Assembly: GCF_026162365.1 (NCBI RefSeq)
Contig: NZ_JAOANW010000012.1
Coordinates: forward strand, 124,001 to 188,000
DNA from: Nitratireductor luteus
GTDB lineage: Bacteria > Pseudomonadota > Alphaproteobacteria > Rhizobiales > Rhizobiaceae
Length of the DNA stretch: 64,000 nucleotides
Direction: 5' to 3'
Shown here: in pieces, positions 16,971 through 24,850 of the stretch
How the letters are laid out: the number at the start of each line of letters is the position of its first letter
Position numbering within the stretch: position 1 is the stretch's first letter
The notes under the pieces: generated by a model
Told to the model about the DNA's origin: nothing
Seen by the model: the letters and a program-made list of their open reading frames with translations, nothing else
The model's database searches: none
Made by a program: the position numbers and the translations under genes

Positions 16971-18002
16971 ATGCCTGCTGTCGAAGCCTTGCCTCTGCCG
17001 ATTATCGCCACCGTTTTCTTTGGGGCAACCGTGGTAATCGTGTTCGCCGGCACCCACGTAGCCCGGATAGCGGATCAATTGGCCGACCGTACCGGCCTTG
17101 GGGAGATTGTCGCCGGAGCACTATTCGTCGGCGCCAGCACGTCGCTTCCGGGAGCAATCGCCTCGATCACCGCGGCCGCCCAAAACCACCCGGGTCTGGC
17201 CATTGGCAACGCATTGGGCGGTCTCACCGCGCAGACTGCCTTTCTAGCGGTCGCGGATCTCGCCTATCGACGGGCAAATCTGGAGCACGCGGCAGCGAGT
17301 GTAACTGGTCTGGTCCAGGGAGTCCTACTGGTGACACTCCTCACTATTCCTCTGATTGCGGCTTCCGAGCCGCCGATCATTATGTGGGGCATTCATCCCG
17401 CCTCGCTCCTCACCTTCCTGGTTTATGCGTTCGGTATCAGGCTGCTCGGCCGGATTCGCGATGAGCCGATGTGGCGGCCGGTCTGGACGGCACAAACGAA
17501 AGAGGAGATTTCTGACGACAAGCCGGAGGGTAGAGCCGAGTCAACGATCTCCCTTTGGCGCGGCTTCGCTGTCTATGCCGTCTTGACCGCAGTGGCCGGC
17601 TTCACCGTTGCGGAGGCCGGTATCGCCATCGTTGCGAAGACCGGCATTTCGTCGACAGTGATAGGTACCGTCTTCACGGCGATTGCGACTTCGCTTCCGG
17701 AGCTGGTGACGGCCATTGCCGCCGTAAGAATCGGTGCCGTCAGCCTCGCCGTCGGGGACGTTATTGGTGGCAACGCTTTCGAGGTCCTATTCCTTGGCTT
17801 TTCCGACATGGTCTACGAAGGATCCATCTACGCCGAGTTCACTCCAGACGATTTCACGACCGCCCTGATCGCGATACTTATGACGGGCGTCATATTACTG
17901 GGCCTACTCAGGCGCGAGCGCAGCGGCTTCGCTGGCATTGGCTTCGAAAGCACCATCGTGCTGGTTCTGTACGCTGGCTCGCTGGTTCTCGTGATGACAT
18001 GA
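16971..18002 (+). CDS. Sodium/calcium exchanger family antiporter
   Basis: A 343-aa CaCA-superfamily (YrbG-like) membrane protein with about ten helices in two inverted repeats. The alpha-repeats are visible: GASTSLPGAIASITAAAQN with GNALGG in the first half, TSLPELVTAIAAVRIGA with GDVIGGNAFEVLF in the second. The first repeat has LPGAI where LPELv is usual, losing the first Glu, so ion coupling may be altered. There is no obvious ribosome-binding site before ATG 16971. It appears intact, and is the only complete transporter of normal size in the island. Confidence 0.82.
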   Translation: MPAVEALPLPIIATVFFGATVVIVFAGTHVARIADQLADRTGLGEIVAGALFVGASTSLPGAIASITAAAQNHPGLAIGNALGGLTAQTAFLAVADLAYRRANLEHAAASVTGLVQGVLLVTLLTIPLIAASEPPIIMWGIHPASLLTFLVYAFGIRLLGRIRDEPMWRPVWTAQTKEEISDDKPEGRAESTISLWRGFAVYAVLTAVAGFTVAEAGIAIVAKTGISSTVIGTVFTAIATSLPELVTAIAAVRIGAVSLAVGDVIGGNAFEVLFLGFSDMVYEGSIYAEFTPDDFTTALIAILMTGVILLGLLRRERSGFAGIGFESTIVLVLYAGSLVLVMT

Positions 18003-18087
18003 ACGCGCAGCAAATGCGGTTGGACCCGATCTTACGCTATAGCGACGCCTCGACCAGCCGTGTCTTCGCCTCCACCGACCACTACCG

Positions 18088-18228
18088 GTGCGGACGCAGC
18101 GGCACGAGCAGGTACGCGGCGCCGGCACGCTCGGCCGGTGGGCCTGGAGGATCGGCATCGGCGTGGTCACGGTCGCCGGCTGGATCGTCGGCGCCTACAC
18201 CTATCTGACCGGCCGGCCGCCGCCTTAA
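18088..18228 (+). pseudogene. Small phage membrane protein remnant
   Basis: A 46-codon frame from a GTG at 18088 ends GRWAWRIGIGVVTVAGWIVG then AYTYLTGRPPP. The tail, with one membrane segment and a Pro-rich end, looks like the C-terminus of a short phage or island membrane protein. There is no convincing start, so it is probably a leftover of a longer gene. Confidence 0.3.
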
Positions 18229-18254
18229 ACGGGCATCAGTGAGGCTTTTGAGCC

Positions 18255-18407
18255 TTACTGACCAGTTCCCAAGGCAGCAAACCATGTCCAGAGAAGTGCC
18301 ACCAGGGCAACGGCGATGACGAGGACCATAGCGCCGACCCATGCCGCCATTCGGTATCTCGCATTAGCGCTGTCTTGATTGTTTTTAACGTCCCGCAGTG
18401 AACTCAT
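18255..18407 (-). CDS. 50-aa membrane protein, cut off by IS66
   Basis: A single-helix protein beginning MSSLRDVKNNQDSANARYRM, with a hydrophobic segment at about 20-43 (WVGAMVLVIAVALVALLWTW). Its ATG lies inside the 8-bp target duplication of the IS66 element. The sequence across the element (right flank read on the minus strand) supplies GAGGG just before the ATG, so the insertion parted the gene from its ribosome-binding site and promoter. It is probably silent now. Confidence 0.55.
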   Translation of the reverse strand: MSSLRDVKNNQDSANARYRMAAWVGAMVLVIAVALVALLWTWFAALGTGQ

Positions 18408-18409
18408 CC
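18402..18409. repeat. IS66 target-site duplication, left
   Basis: ACTCATCC, identical to 21257-21264 on the other side of the element. Eight bases is the size IS66-family elements generate. Confidence 0.92.
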
Positions 18410-18470
18410 GTACGCCTTCGGCGTAGGCCGTCTTTCGGGCTCTTGGTCTTTGGCTTAGTGAGCTGTCCTT

Positions 18471-18890
18471 ATGGACGACCATAAGGACAGAGCGCGGATT
18501 GAGGTTTTGACGGTCTCGGACAGAGGCCGTCGGCGACGCTGGGCGACTGCTGAGAAGGTGCGGATTGTCGAGGAGAGCTTTCGGCCGGATGTTTCAGCCA
18601 GCGAGATTGCACGGCGGCATGAGATCTCCCGTTCTCAGCTTTACGAATGGCGGCACAGATATCGCCATGGTCTGCTTGGTGATGCTCCGATCTTTTCGCC
18701 ATTGATCCCGGTCGCGGCGGACGAGGGCCAGGCTCACTTGTCCTGTGATGCGGGTTCATTGCCCTCGAGCGCGTCGGAGCAGCCGGCGCTGGTCATCGAT
18801 ATGAAGGAAGGCCCGAGCATCCGGGTTCCCTCCGGTTTCGATATCGATGCCGTTGTCCGTCTGGTCAGGGGCCTGGAGAGGAAAGGGTGA
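18471..18890 (+). CDS. tnpA: IS66 accessory protein TnpA
   Basis: A 139-aa protein with an N-terminal helix-turn-helix of the IS66 Orf1/IS3-Orf A type (about 20-70: RRRRWATAEKVRIVEESFRP, SEIARRHEISRSQLYEWRHR). The C-terminal part ends in the IS66-specific VPSGFDIDAVVRLVRGLE. It probably binds the element ends. It overlaps tnpB by four bases. Confidence 0.9.
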   Translation: MDDHKDRARIEVLTVSDRGRRRRWATAEKVRIVEESFRPDVSASEIARRHEISRSQLYEWRHRYRHGLLGDAPIFSPLIPVAADEGQAHLSCDAGSLPSSASEQPALVIDMKEGPSIRVPSGFDIDAVVRLVRGLERKG

Positions 18891-19237
18891 TTGCCTTTCC
18901 CGCAGGAGTGAAGGTGTGGATCGCCGGCGGGGCGACCGACATGCGCCGCGGGATGAACACGCTGGCGCTGCAGGTACAGGAGGGATTGGGGCGCGATCCG
19001 CATGCAGGGGAGATCTTCTGCTTTCGCGGTCGGCGCGGCGATCTGGTGAAGCTTCTATGGCATGATGGGGTGGGCATATCGCTGTACAGCAAGCGGCTCG
19101 AGGCGGGGAAGTTCATCTGGCCGGTGAGCCGTCCAGGCGATGCGGTGTCGATCTCAGCGGCGCAGCTTTCTTATCTTCTTGAGGGCATTGACTGGCGCAA
19201 CCCACGTTGGACACAGCGTCCCGCAAAGGCCGGATAA
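18887..19237 (+). CDS. tnpB: IS66 accessory protein TnpB
   Basis: A 116-aa IS66 Orf2 protein with the family signature VWIAGGATDMRRGMNTLALQ near the N-terminus, then FCFRGRRGDLVKLLWHDG and LEAGKFIWP. It is required with TnpA and TnpC for transposition of this family; its biochemical role is not established. It starts with a GTG-type codon overlapping the tnpA stop. Confidence 0.92.
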   Translation: MIAFPAGVKVWIAGGATDMRRGMNTLALQVQEGLGRDPHAGEIFCFRGRRGDLVKLLWHDGVGISLYSKRLEAGKFIWPVSRPGDAVSISAAQLSYLLEGIDWRNPRWTQRPAKAG

Positions 19238-19297
19238 ACCTCTTTCATAGTACTGTTTTTACTGGGCTTTTAAGCTCTGGCATGGTAGGCAGACGCC

Positions 19298-20929
19298 ATG
19301 TCAGACGGCGCTTCCGAGATCGACAGATTGCGAACTGAACTTGCCGCCTCGCAGGCCCGTGCCGAAGCGGCCGAGAACGCATTGGCGCAGGCGCACGCGA
19401 CCGTGTCCTGCTCGGAAGCGATGATCAAGGAGCTCAAGCTTGAGATCGCCAAGCTGCGGCGCGAACACTATGGCAAATCCTCCGAACGGCATTCCCGGTT
19501 GATCGACCAGTTGGAATTACAGCTGGAGGAGTTTGAAGCCGCCGCAACCGAGGATGAGATCGCGGCAGCTAAGGCGAGCTCCGGGATTACGACCGTCCGC
19601 ACCTTCACGCGTCGCCGCCCGGCGCGCAAACCATTCCCCGAGCATCTGCCGCGCGAGCGGGTGGTTGTTGAGGCACCTGCGGCTTGTTCGTGCTGCGGTT
19701 CATCGCGCATCGTGAAGATGGGCGAGGATATCACCGAGACGCTGGAAGTGATCCCGCGCCAATGGAAGGTCATCCAGACGGTGCGCGAGAAGTTCACGTG
19801 TCGGGATTGCGAGAAGATCTCGCAGCCGCCGGCTCCGTATCACGCCACGCCGCGAGGATGGGCAGGCCCGAACCTTTTGGCCACCATTCTGTTCGAGAAG
19901 TTCGGTCAGCATCAGCCCCTGAACCGGCAGGCCGAGCGCTATGCCCGAGAGGGTGTCGACCTCAGCCTTTCGACCCTGGCCGACCAGGTCGGGGCATGCG
20001 CCGCGGCGCTGGAGCCGATCCATGCGTTGATCAAGGCTCATGTTCTTGCCGCCGAGCGACTGCATGGCGACGACACCACGGTGCCGCTGCTGGCTCGGGG
20101 CGGGACGAAGACTGCGCGATTGTGGACCTATGTGCGCGACGACCGGCCCTTTGCCGGCGGAGCCCCACCGGCGGCCCTGTTCCACTTCTCGTCAGACCGC
20201 GAGAAGGTACACCCGAACCGGCATTTGACCGGCTGGCAGGGCATCCTGCAGGCCGATGCCTATGGCGGATATAACGACCTCTACCGGGACGGGCGCGAAC
20301 CGGGACCGATCACCAGCGCGCTGTGCTGGAGTCACGCGCGCAGGAAGTTCTTCGTGCTCGCCGACATTGCCGGCAATGTCCGCAAGGGCAAACCGGCCCA
20401 TCAGATCTCACCGGTCGCGCTGGAGGCCGTGAAGCGGATCGACGCGATCTTCGACATCGAGCGCGGGATCAATGGCATGGAGGCCGCGGCCCGTCTTCAG
20501 GCGCGCCGGCAGCTTTCCGCTCCGCTGGTCGGCAAGCTCGGCGACTGGCTCAAGGCCGAGCACGCGCAAATGTCGAAGCACAATCCTGTCGCCAAGGCGA
20601 TCAATTACATGTTTGAGAAGGACCGCTGGGCGGCCTTCACCGCCTTCCTTGAGGATGGCCGGATTTGCCTCAGCAACAATGCCGCGGAAAGAGCCCTCAG
20701 AGGTATCGCCCTCGGCCGCAAGGCGTGGCTCTTCGCTGGTTCTGAACGCGGCGGGCACCGCGCTGCTTTCATGTACACCATGATTATGACGGCAAAACTC
20801 AACGCCATCGATCCACAGGCCTGGCTGGCCGATGTCCTGGCCCACTTGCCCAACACGCCCCTGTCGCGCCTGCCCGACCTGCTCCCATGGAACTGGCGGC
20901 AGAACGCTGCGCAGCAGAAAGCAGCCTGA
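19298..20929 (+). CDS. tnpC: IS66 transposase TnpC
   Basis: A 543-aa DDE transposase. It has an N-terminal coiled coil (about 5-50), a KLRREHYGKSSERHSRL motif, and a zinc-binding region (CSCCGSS at about 129, CRDCEKI at about 169). In the catalytic core the three acidic residues lie in LHGDDTTVPLL, QADAYGGYND and NNAAERALRG. The length is normal for the family and no frame damage is seen. Its TGA overlaps the start of the next gene (TGATG at 20927-20931). Confidence 0.95.
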   Translation: MSDGASEIDRLRTELAASQARAEAAENALAQAHATVSCSEAMIKELKLEIAKLRREHYGKSSERHSRLIDQLELQLEEFEAAATEDEIAAAKASSGITTVRTFTRRRPARKPFPEHLPRERVVVEAPAACSCCGSSRIVKMGEDITETLEVIPRQWKVIQTVREKFTCRDCEKISQPPAPYHATPRGWAGPNLLATILFEKFGQHQPLNRQAERYAREGVDLSLSTLADQVGACAAALEPIHALIKAHVLAAERLHGDDTTVPLLARGGTKTARLWTYVRDDRPFAGGAPPAALFHFSSDREKVHPNRHLTGWQGILQADAYGGYNDLYRDGREPGPITSALCWSHARRKFFVLADIAGNVRKGKPAHQISPVALEAVKRIDAIFDIERGINGMEAAARLQARRQLSAPLVGKLGDWLKAEHAQMSKHNPVAKAINYMFEKDRWAAFTAFLEDGRICLSNNAAERALRGIALGRKAWLFAGSERGGHRAAFMYTMIMTAKLNAIDPQAWLADVLAHLPNTPLSRLPDLLPWNWRQNAAQQKAA

Positions 20930-21228
20930 TGGCGCGCGTTACCCACGTCTACAGCATCGACTACGTCGCAAAGACGATCGGCGAGAGCCTCGAACTGATC
21001 GAGGTGGTGAGCTGCAACGCCGATAACATCGACTATGGCGAGATGATCCACGTGTGCGACGGAACCGAGGAGGGCCTCACCACCTTCACGGATCGCGGTA
21101 TCGAGAACTTGCAGGAGTTCCTGGCCGACGTCCGAACCTGGACCGGCGGAATCCGCCAGTTCCTGATCGACCAGCAATGCGAACCCGATCTCATCGAACG
21201 CATCATGGCCAACGAGAAGAAAACCTGA
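20929..21228 (+). CDS. IS66 passenger gene, unknown function
   Basis: A 99-aa acidic soluble protein beginning MARVTHVYSIDYVAKTIGES, with VCDGTEEGLTTFTDRGIENL in the middle. It is inside the IS66 ends, and its start overlaps the stop of tnpC, so it is translationally coupled to the transposase. It has no known catalytic motif. Related small frames accompany some rhizobial IS66 elements. A role in transposition control or host benefit is possible but unproven. Confidence 0.7.
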   Translation: MARVTHVYSIDYVAKTIGESLELIEVVSCNADNIDYGEMIHVCDGTEEGLTTFTDRGIENLQEFLADVRTWTGGIRQFLIDQQCEPDLIERIMANEKKT

Positions 21229-21256
21229 CGCCCCACGGCCTACGCCGGATGGTTAC

Positions 21257-21264
21257 ACTCATCC
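21257..21264. repeat. IS66 target-site duplication, right
   Basis: ACTCATCC, the exact partner of 18402-18409. Confidence 0.92.
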
Positions 21265-21301
21265 GACCGCCCTCATTGCACGTTCGAAACACCAACGTCC
21301 G

Positions 21302-21388
21302 TTACGGGGCGTAGTATACCATGAATCCTGAGACAGCGATGATCAGTATGACTGCGATCAGGAAGATCTGCAGGAAATGGATTCTCAT
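21302..21388 (-). CDS. Possible 28-aa membrane peptide
   Basis: The frame MRIHFLQIFLIAVILIIAVS plus GFMVYYAP is almost entirely one membrane helix. There is no clear ribosome-binding site. Its kind resembles the small hydrophobic peptides of type I toxins or IS-flanking leader peptides, but it may be chance in low-constraint DNA. Confidence 0.25.
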   Translation of the reverse strand: MRIHFLQIFLIAVILIIAVSGFMVYYAP

Positions 21389-21640
21389 GACCGGCGGCTT
21401 TTTCAGATTCATGGTGTCTTGGCAAAGTGCCCCTCTGAGCTTGCAAACGGGGGGCCGAGCTTATGGTTCCATCTTGCGCGTCGGGTAGATCGAGGGGCGA
21501 CAAAGCGACGACGCGGCGGTGCAGCGGCAAATTCTCAATACGCTGACCCCGCGAAGATATCGCGACGTTGAAGGCGCAGCGCCCATGAACTGCGCAGATG
21601 CTATGACACATCGGCGCGCTATTCGTCGTAGGCGCTACCG

Positions 21641-21779
21641 GCGCCTCGCTGTCCGGGACCATCGTCTATTACTGGGACGAGTTCATACGCGCCTTGCGCG
21701 GCATTTAGATTCGTCAGATAGCAGAGAATGGATGTCCGCGTATGGACGAGACGGGACCAATTTTTGCAGCAGCGGAAGT
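21641..21779. repeat. 138-bp direct repeat, copy 2
   Basis: This is the partner of 16759-16896. It encodes a similar tail (SLSGTIVYYWDEFIRALRGI) without the N-terminal part of the gene, then MDETGPIFAAAEVLVTVLEA, which stays open to a stop at about 21841. The rest of the stretch from 21389 to 21855 holds no recognisable gene. Confidence 0.85.
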
Positions 21780-21855
21780 CCTTGTGACGGTCCTAGAAGC
21801 AGTGACAGCCAGGGACGGTTCGTGGCTCAGCGCCTCGTCGTGAAGAAGGCGCGAC

Positions 21856-22068
21856 TCAGGACCCGTCTTGGTCTCTAGTTGCTGAAATTTTGTCGCCGCT
21901 CTCTTCCGTCGCTTTTAGGAGTCCTAATTGAAGTAGAACAAGCGCCCGACGGGCAGTCTTCAACGCGGTTTCTGCCTGAGTGGTTGTCCCCTCCTTCTTC
22001 CGCAAGATCATAAGAGCCGCGTGGAGGGCTTCGTAAGCTTCCTGGTCTGAAAGTTTGCCATTGCTCAT
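21856..22068 (-). CDS. Hypothetical 70-aa helical protein
   Basis: The frame MSNGKLSDQEAYEALHAALM is followed by RRALVLLQLGLLKATEESGD; it is mostly helical and amphipathic, with no known motif. The frame extends upstream to 22113 with a TTG. No ribosome-binding site is convincing for either start. It lies between remnant DNA and the Gly-rich gene. Confidence 0.4.
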   Translation of the reverse strand: MSNGKLSDQEAYEALHAALMILRKKEGTTTQAETALKTARRALVLLQLGLLKATEESGDKISATRDQDGS

Positions 22069-22329
22069 CGACAGGAAAGGTAGCAGCGCGACGACTACAG
22101 CGGAAGCGTGCAATTTCGAACTGGACTTGAAACCTGTGGATGGCCTTCCGTACTTCTCCTTCCCATTGCCTGTTCCAGTTTCGTCAACCGTCGATTGTCA
22201 GTTCCGGGATGAGTTCATACAGCTGTTGAGCGCATGTAGCGCGTTGCCGCCTTGACGCACAAATTTCCGTGCTGGCCCGACTGCTGGCGATGTTTTTACT
22301 TGCAATCGAAGGTGATCGGAGGACGCTGT

Positions 22330-22358
22330 TTGTCGCATTTTAAGAAAACTCTTATAGT
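22330..22358 (+). promoter_or_regulatory. Sigma70-type promoter of Gly-rich gene
   Basis: A -35 box TTGTCG (22330-22335), 17-bp spacer and -10 box TATAGT (22353-22358). Transcription would begin near 22365, giving a leader of about 78 bases. The -10 box matches consensus at five of six positions. Confidence 0.5.
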
Positions 22359-22442
22359 CTAGATAGCCAGAATCTATTAATATTTGTGAGCATGGCCGGA
22401 ATCTGGTTTCTGCCAAGCAACAATATTCGGAGGTGACATACT

Positions 22443-22835
22443 ATGTTCAGTGGTCTGTTGGGCGGGATTCTCTCGCCTGTTAGTGGGGTCGGCGTCGGGC
22501 TGAAGCCCGTTACCGACACGGTTCAAGGCGTGGCCGATACTGCAGGGGGAATCGGAGACCAGCTTTCTCCGGGGTTCACTCACTGGGGCGCGACGACGGG
22601 CAACATTTCCGGCACAAGTGGTGCCGTGGAGGATCTTCTTTCCGGCCTCGGAGAGGGCAGCATCAGTTCCGCGGGCATGGACGTGTATGACGACGTGTTT
22701 GCTCCAGGAGGCATCATCAACAACCTGGGTGATGGCTATGGCCTCGGACTCGAGGGCCTGCTTGGCACTGCTCTCGGCACGGTAGATGGCGTGACCGGTC
22801 CCGGTGGCGGTTTGCTTGACGGTCTTCTGAGCTAA
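22443..22835 (+). CDS. Gly-rich orphan protein, 130 aa
   Basis: The protein begins MFSGLLGGILSPVSGVGVGL. It is about a quarter glycine, acidic, with one Lys, no Arg and no Cys. Repeating hydrophobic pieces occur (GLLGGIL, GLEGLLGTALGTV, GGLLDGLLS). There is no signal peptide, although the N-terminal GLLGG resembles double-glycine or type I secreted leaders. A perfect GGAGGTGA ribosome-binding site lies six bases before the ATG, a good promoter lies upstream and a terminator 26 bases after the stop, so this looks like a deliberately expressed single-gene unit. It has no recognised family; a small secreted, adhesive or bacteriocin-like role is conceivable. Confidence 0.65.
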   Translation: MFSGLLGGILSPVSGVGVGLKPVTDTVQGVADTAGGIGDQLSPGFTHWGATTGNISGTSGAVEDLLSGLGEGSISSAGMDVYDDVFAPGGIINNLGDGYGLGLEGLLGTALGTVDGVTGPGGGLLDGLLS

Positions 22836-22861
22836 GCGCATCCGTAGAGCGCGCAATCTAT

Positions 22862-22891
22862 CCCGCTGGCCCCACGGCTGGCGGGGTTTTT
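22862..22891 (+). terminator. Terminator after Gly-rich gene
   Basis: A 10-bp stem with two G-T pairs (22862-22871 with 22876-22885), loop CCAC, then G and five T. Confidence 0.8.
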
Positions 22892-23318
22892 ATTGCTTCC
22901 GTGCAGGCTCGATCTCGCCGGCCTCGAGCAGTTGCACGGCTTCCGAGGCCTCGTCATCATCGAGGTCGGTCAACGGTCCGTCCGCACGCCCGATGCCTGC
23001 TGTCCGTCTGCGGACATTCCTCGTGCCGCGATCGGGCTCCATCTTGAGCAGTTCGTGGAAATCGATTTCTTTGCCCTTCGCGCAGAGCTTATCGGCCCGC
23101 TTCTTCGCCGCGTTGAACACGGCCTGCTTGGAAGATGGCAGGCCCCAACGGACCCGGACAAGCTCACGCTCGCCGTCCGGCGCATTGCGGACGATCGGCG
23201 CCGGCTGATCCAGATAGACTTATATCGACGGCTCGAGGTTGTCGGACAAGTCGCGCAAGGCGCGCGTGAAAGCGATGATCTCCCTCTGCGCCGAGGTGAG
23301 GTTGTAAAGGTTGCACAT
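22890..23318 (-). pseudogene. SRAP (YedK/HMCES-type) abasic-site protein, broken
   Basis: The frame starts MCNLYNLTSAQREIIAFTRA at 23318; Cys2 is the residue that crosslinks abasic sites in this family. After ...NLEPSI an in-frame TAA (23220-23222) interrupts, and the same frame resumes VYLDQPAPIVRNAPDGEREL, RWGLPSSKQAVFNAAKKRAD. After MEPDRGT the family sequence (normally NIRN...HW) is lost and an unrelated tail runs to 22890. It is therefore both stopped and truncated to about 140 of some 220-250 codons. The protein would shield abasic sites in single-stranded DNA. Confidence 0.85.
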
Positions 23319-23472
23319 GCTGAACGACCCGAAATCTAGGCTCAGATGGGGTATTCGGCCTGGTGCCTGGACCCTGTCATTGAGCTTGGTATGAAGGCGG
23401 CGCTGCGCTCCTGGCTGATGGTAAAACGTGGTCTGCACGCAACAGCTACAAGCATCAGGAAAGGAACGCAGC

Positions 23473-24510
23473 ATGAAGCATTATGCCGGGCTCGACGTGT
23501 CGGTGAAAGAGACGTCGGTTTGCATCGTTGATGAGACGGGCAAGATTTGCCGTGAGGTGAAGGCTGTCAGCCATCCCGACGATCTCATTGCGGTTCTGAA
23601 GACTTCTGGGTTGCAGATCGAGCGGATCGGGCTTGAGGCCGGACCTTTGTCGCAATGGCTGTTCGAAGGTCTGGCCAGGGCCGGCTTGCCGGTGATCTGC
23701 ATCGAAACCCGCCACACTAAGGCGTTTCTCAAGGCGCAGCCGAACAAGAGCGACCGCAACGACGCCCGCGGCATTGCCCAGATGATGCGCGTGAACCTGT
23801 ATCGTCCGGTGCATGTAAAGACGCTGACCAGTCAGAAGCGCCGGGCATTGCTAACGGCGCGAAAGCTGCTGCAGGAAAAGGCCCTGGCCATCGAGAACGA
23901 CATCCGCGGCTTGTTGCGTAATTTCGGCCTTAAGGTCGGCGTGGTCGGAGCGGTGAAATTCGACGCGCGCATCCGCGAACTCGTCGAAGGATATTTAGAA
24001 CTGGCTGAAATTATCGAGCCGCTGCTTGATGCGCGCCGGAAGCTGCGGGAACATTTTGCAGTTCTGCATCGCAAACTTCTATTGATCGCCAAAAACGATG
24101 AGGTTTGTCGGCGCTTGATGACGATCCCCGGTGTTGGTCCCGTCGTGGCGGTAGCCTATACCGCCACCATCGACATTCCACAGCGGTTCAGAAACTCAAA
24201 GGCGGTAGGTCCGATCCTGGGGTTGACGCCTGTACTCAACCAGTCCGGCGAAAGCCACCGCGTTGGTCGCATCTCACTGTGTGGGGACGGCATGATGCGA
24301 ACGTTGCTCTATGAAGCAGCGCAGGTACTTCTCACCCGGGTCGCAAAGTGGTCCTGGTTGAAAGCCTGGGCGATGAACGTCGCCAAACGGCGTGGCGCCC
24401 AAAAGGCCATTGTGGCACTCGCTCGCCGACTCGCCGTCATCATGCATCGTATGTGGAGTGACGGCACTGAATTCTGCTGGACAAGGGAACGCATCCCAGC
24501 AGCCATCTGA
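23473..24510 (+). CDS. IS110-family transposase
   Basis: A 345-aa transposase. The N-terminal DEDD RuvC-like domain shows YAGLDVSVKETSVCIVDETG and the NKSDRNDARGIAQMM signature. The C-terminal Transposase_20 domain shows MTIPGVGPVVAVAYTATID, LGLTPVLNQSGESHRVGRIS and the GDGMMRTLLYEAAQVLL segment. The start ATG 23473 has AAGGAA upstream. IS110 elements lack obvious inverted repeats and insert through an RNA-guided recombinase mechanism, so I could not fix the ends; the bridge RNA would be expected in the flank upstream of 23473. Both flanks are remnant DNA. Confidence 0.93.
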   Translation: MKHYAGLDVSVKETSVCIVDETGKICREVKAVSHPDDLIAVLKTSGLQIERIGLEAGPLSQWLFEGLARAGLPVICIETRHTKAFLKAQPNKSDRNDARGIAQMMRVNLYRPVHVKTLTSQKRRALLTARKLLQEKALAIENDIRGLLRNFGLKVGVVGAVKFDARIRELVEGYLELAEIIEPLLDARRKLREHFAVLHRKLLLIAKNDEVCRRLMTIPGVGPVVAVAYTATIDIPQRFRNSKAVGPILGLTPVLNQSGESHRVGRISLCGDGMMRTLLYEAAQVLLTRVAKWSWLKAWAMNVAKRRGAQKAIVALARRLAVIMHRMWSDGTEFCWTRERIPAAI

Positions 24511-24850
24511 CCAGTCTGCAAACACGGAAAAACAAAGTTCCGCCGACCAGTGGAAAGATGTCCTTCGCGGGACGATGGGTGAGGTGAGTTCGCAATAGGT
24601 CCGGTACCGGTCCACATACCAGGATCAGGACGCGGCTCAGATTGTTCCGCCTCATCCTTCCGACCCCATCAAGGGAGGGCTCGCGGGCCCATCCCGAAGA
24701 GAAGCAAGACCCCGCAAAAGACATTGACGCGGTGAATTTGGTGCAGTTCGAGTGCGCTTGACTTCCACACGCCGAATAGAGAAGGACCTATTAATTTTCT
24801 TGCGGATCGGTTTTCGGTCTGATTCACAGTCTTCATTGAAGGAGGCCCTG
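24511..24850. other. Gene-free stretch between IS110 and IS5 genes
   Basis: No credible coding frame. It should contain the right end of the IS110 element and the left end of the IS5 element, but I cannot place either with confidence. Confidence 0.5.

Larger units (their letters stand above)
18410..21256 (+). mobile_element. IS66-family insertion sequence, complete
   Basis: The element is 2,847 bp long. Terminal inverted repeats of 22 bp (18410-18431 against 21235-21256; the inner 13 bases CGGCGTAGGCCGT are identical) begin with GTA. An exact 8-bp duplication flanks it. It carries tnpA, tnpB and tnpC with the usual overlap and order, plus a 100-aa passenger gene. All frames are open, so it may be active and recently inserted. 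Confidence 0.93.

Noticed and set aside
22443-22835. PE_PGRS- or collagen-like classification of the Gly-rich protein
   Set aside because: It has no PE/PPE or Gly-X-Y periodicity; composition alone does not support either.
23360-23386. Similarity of TGGTGCCTGGA-CCTGTC near 23360 and 15780
   Set aside because: A short match of about 16 bases, one copy being inside the sulfotransferase; probably chance.
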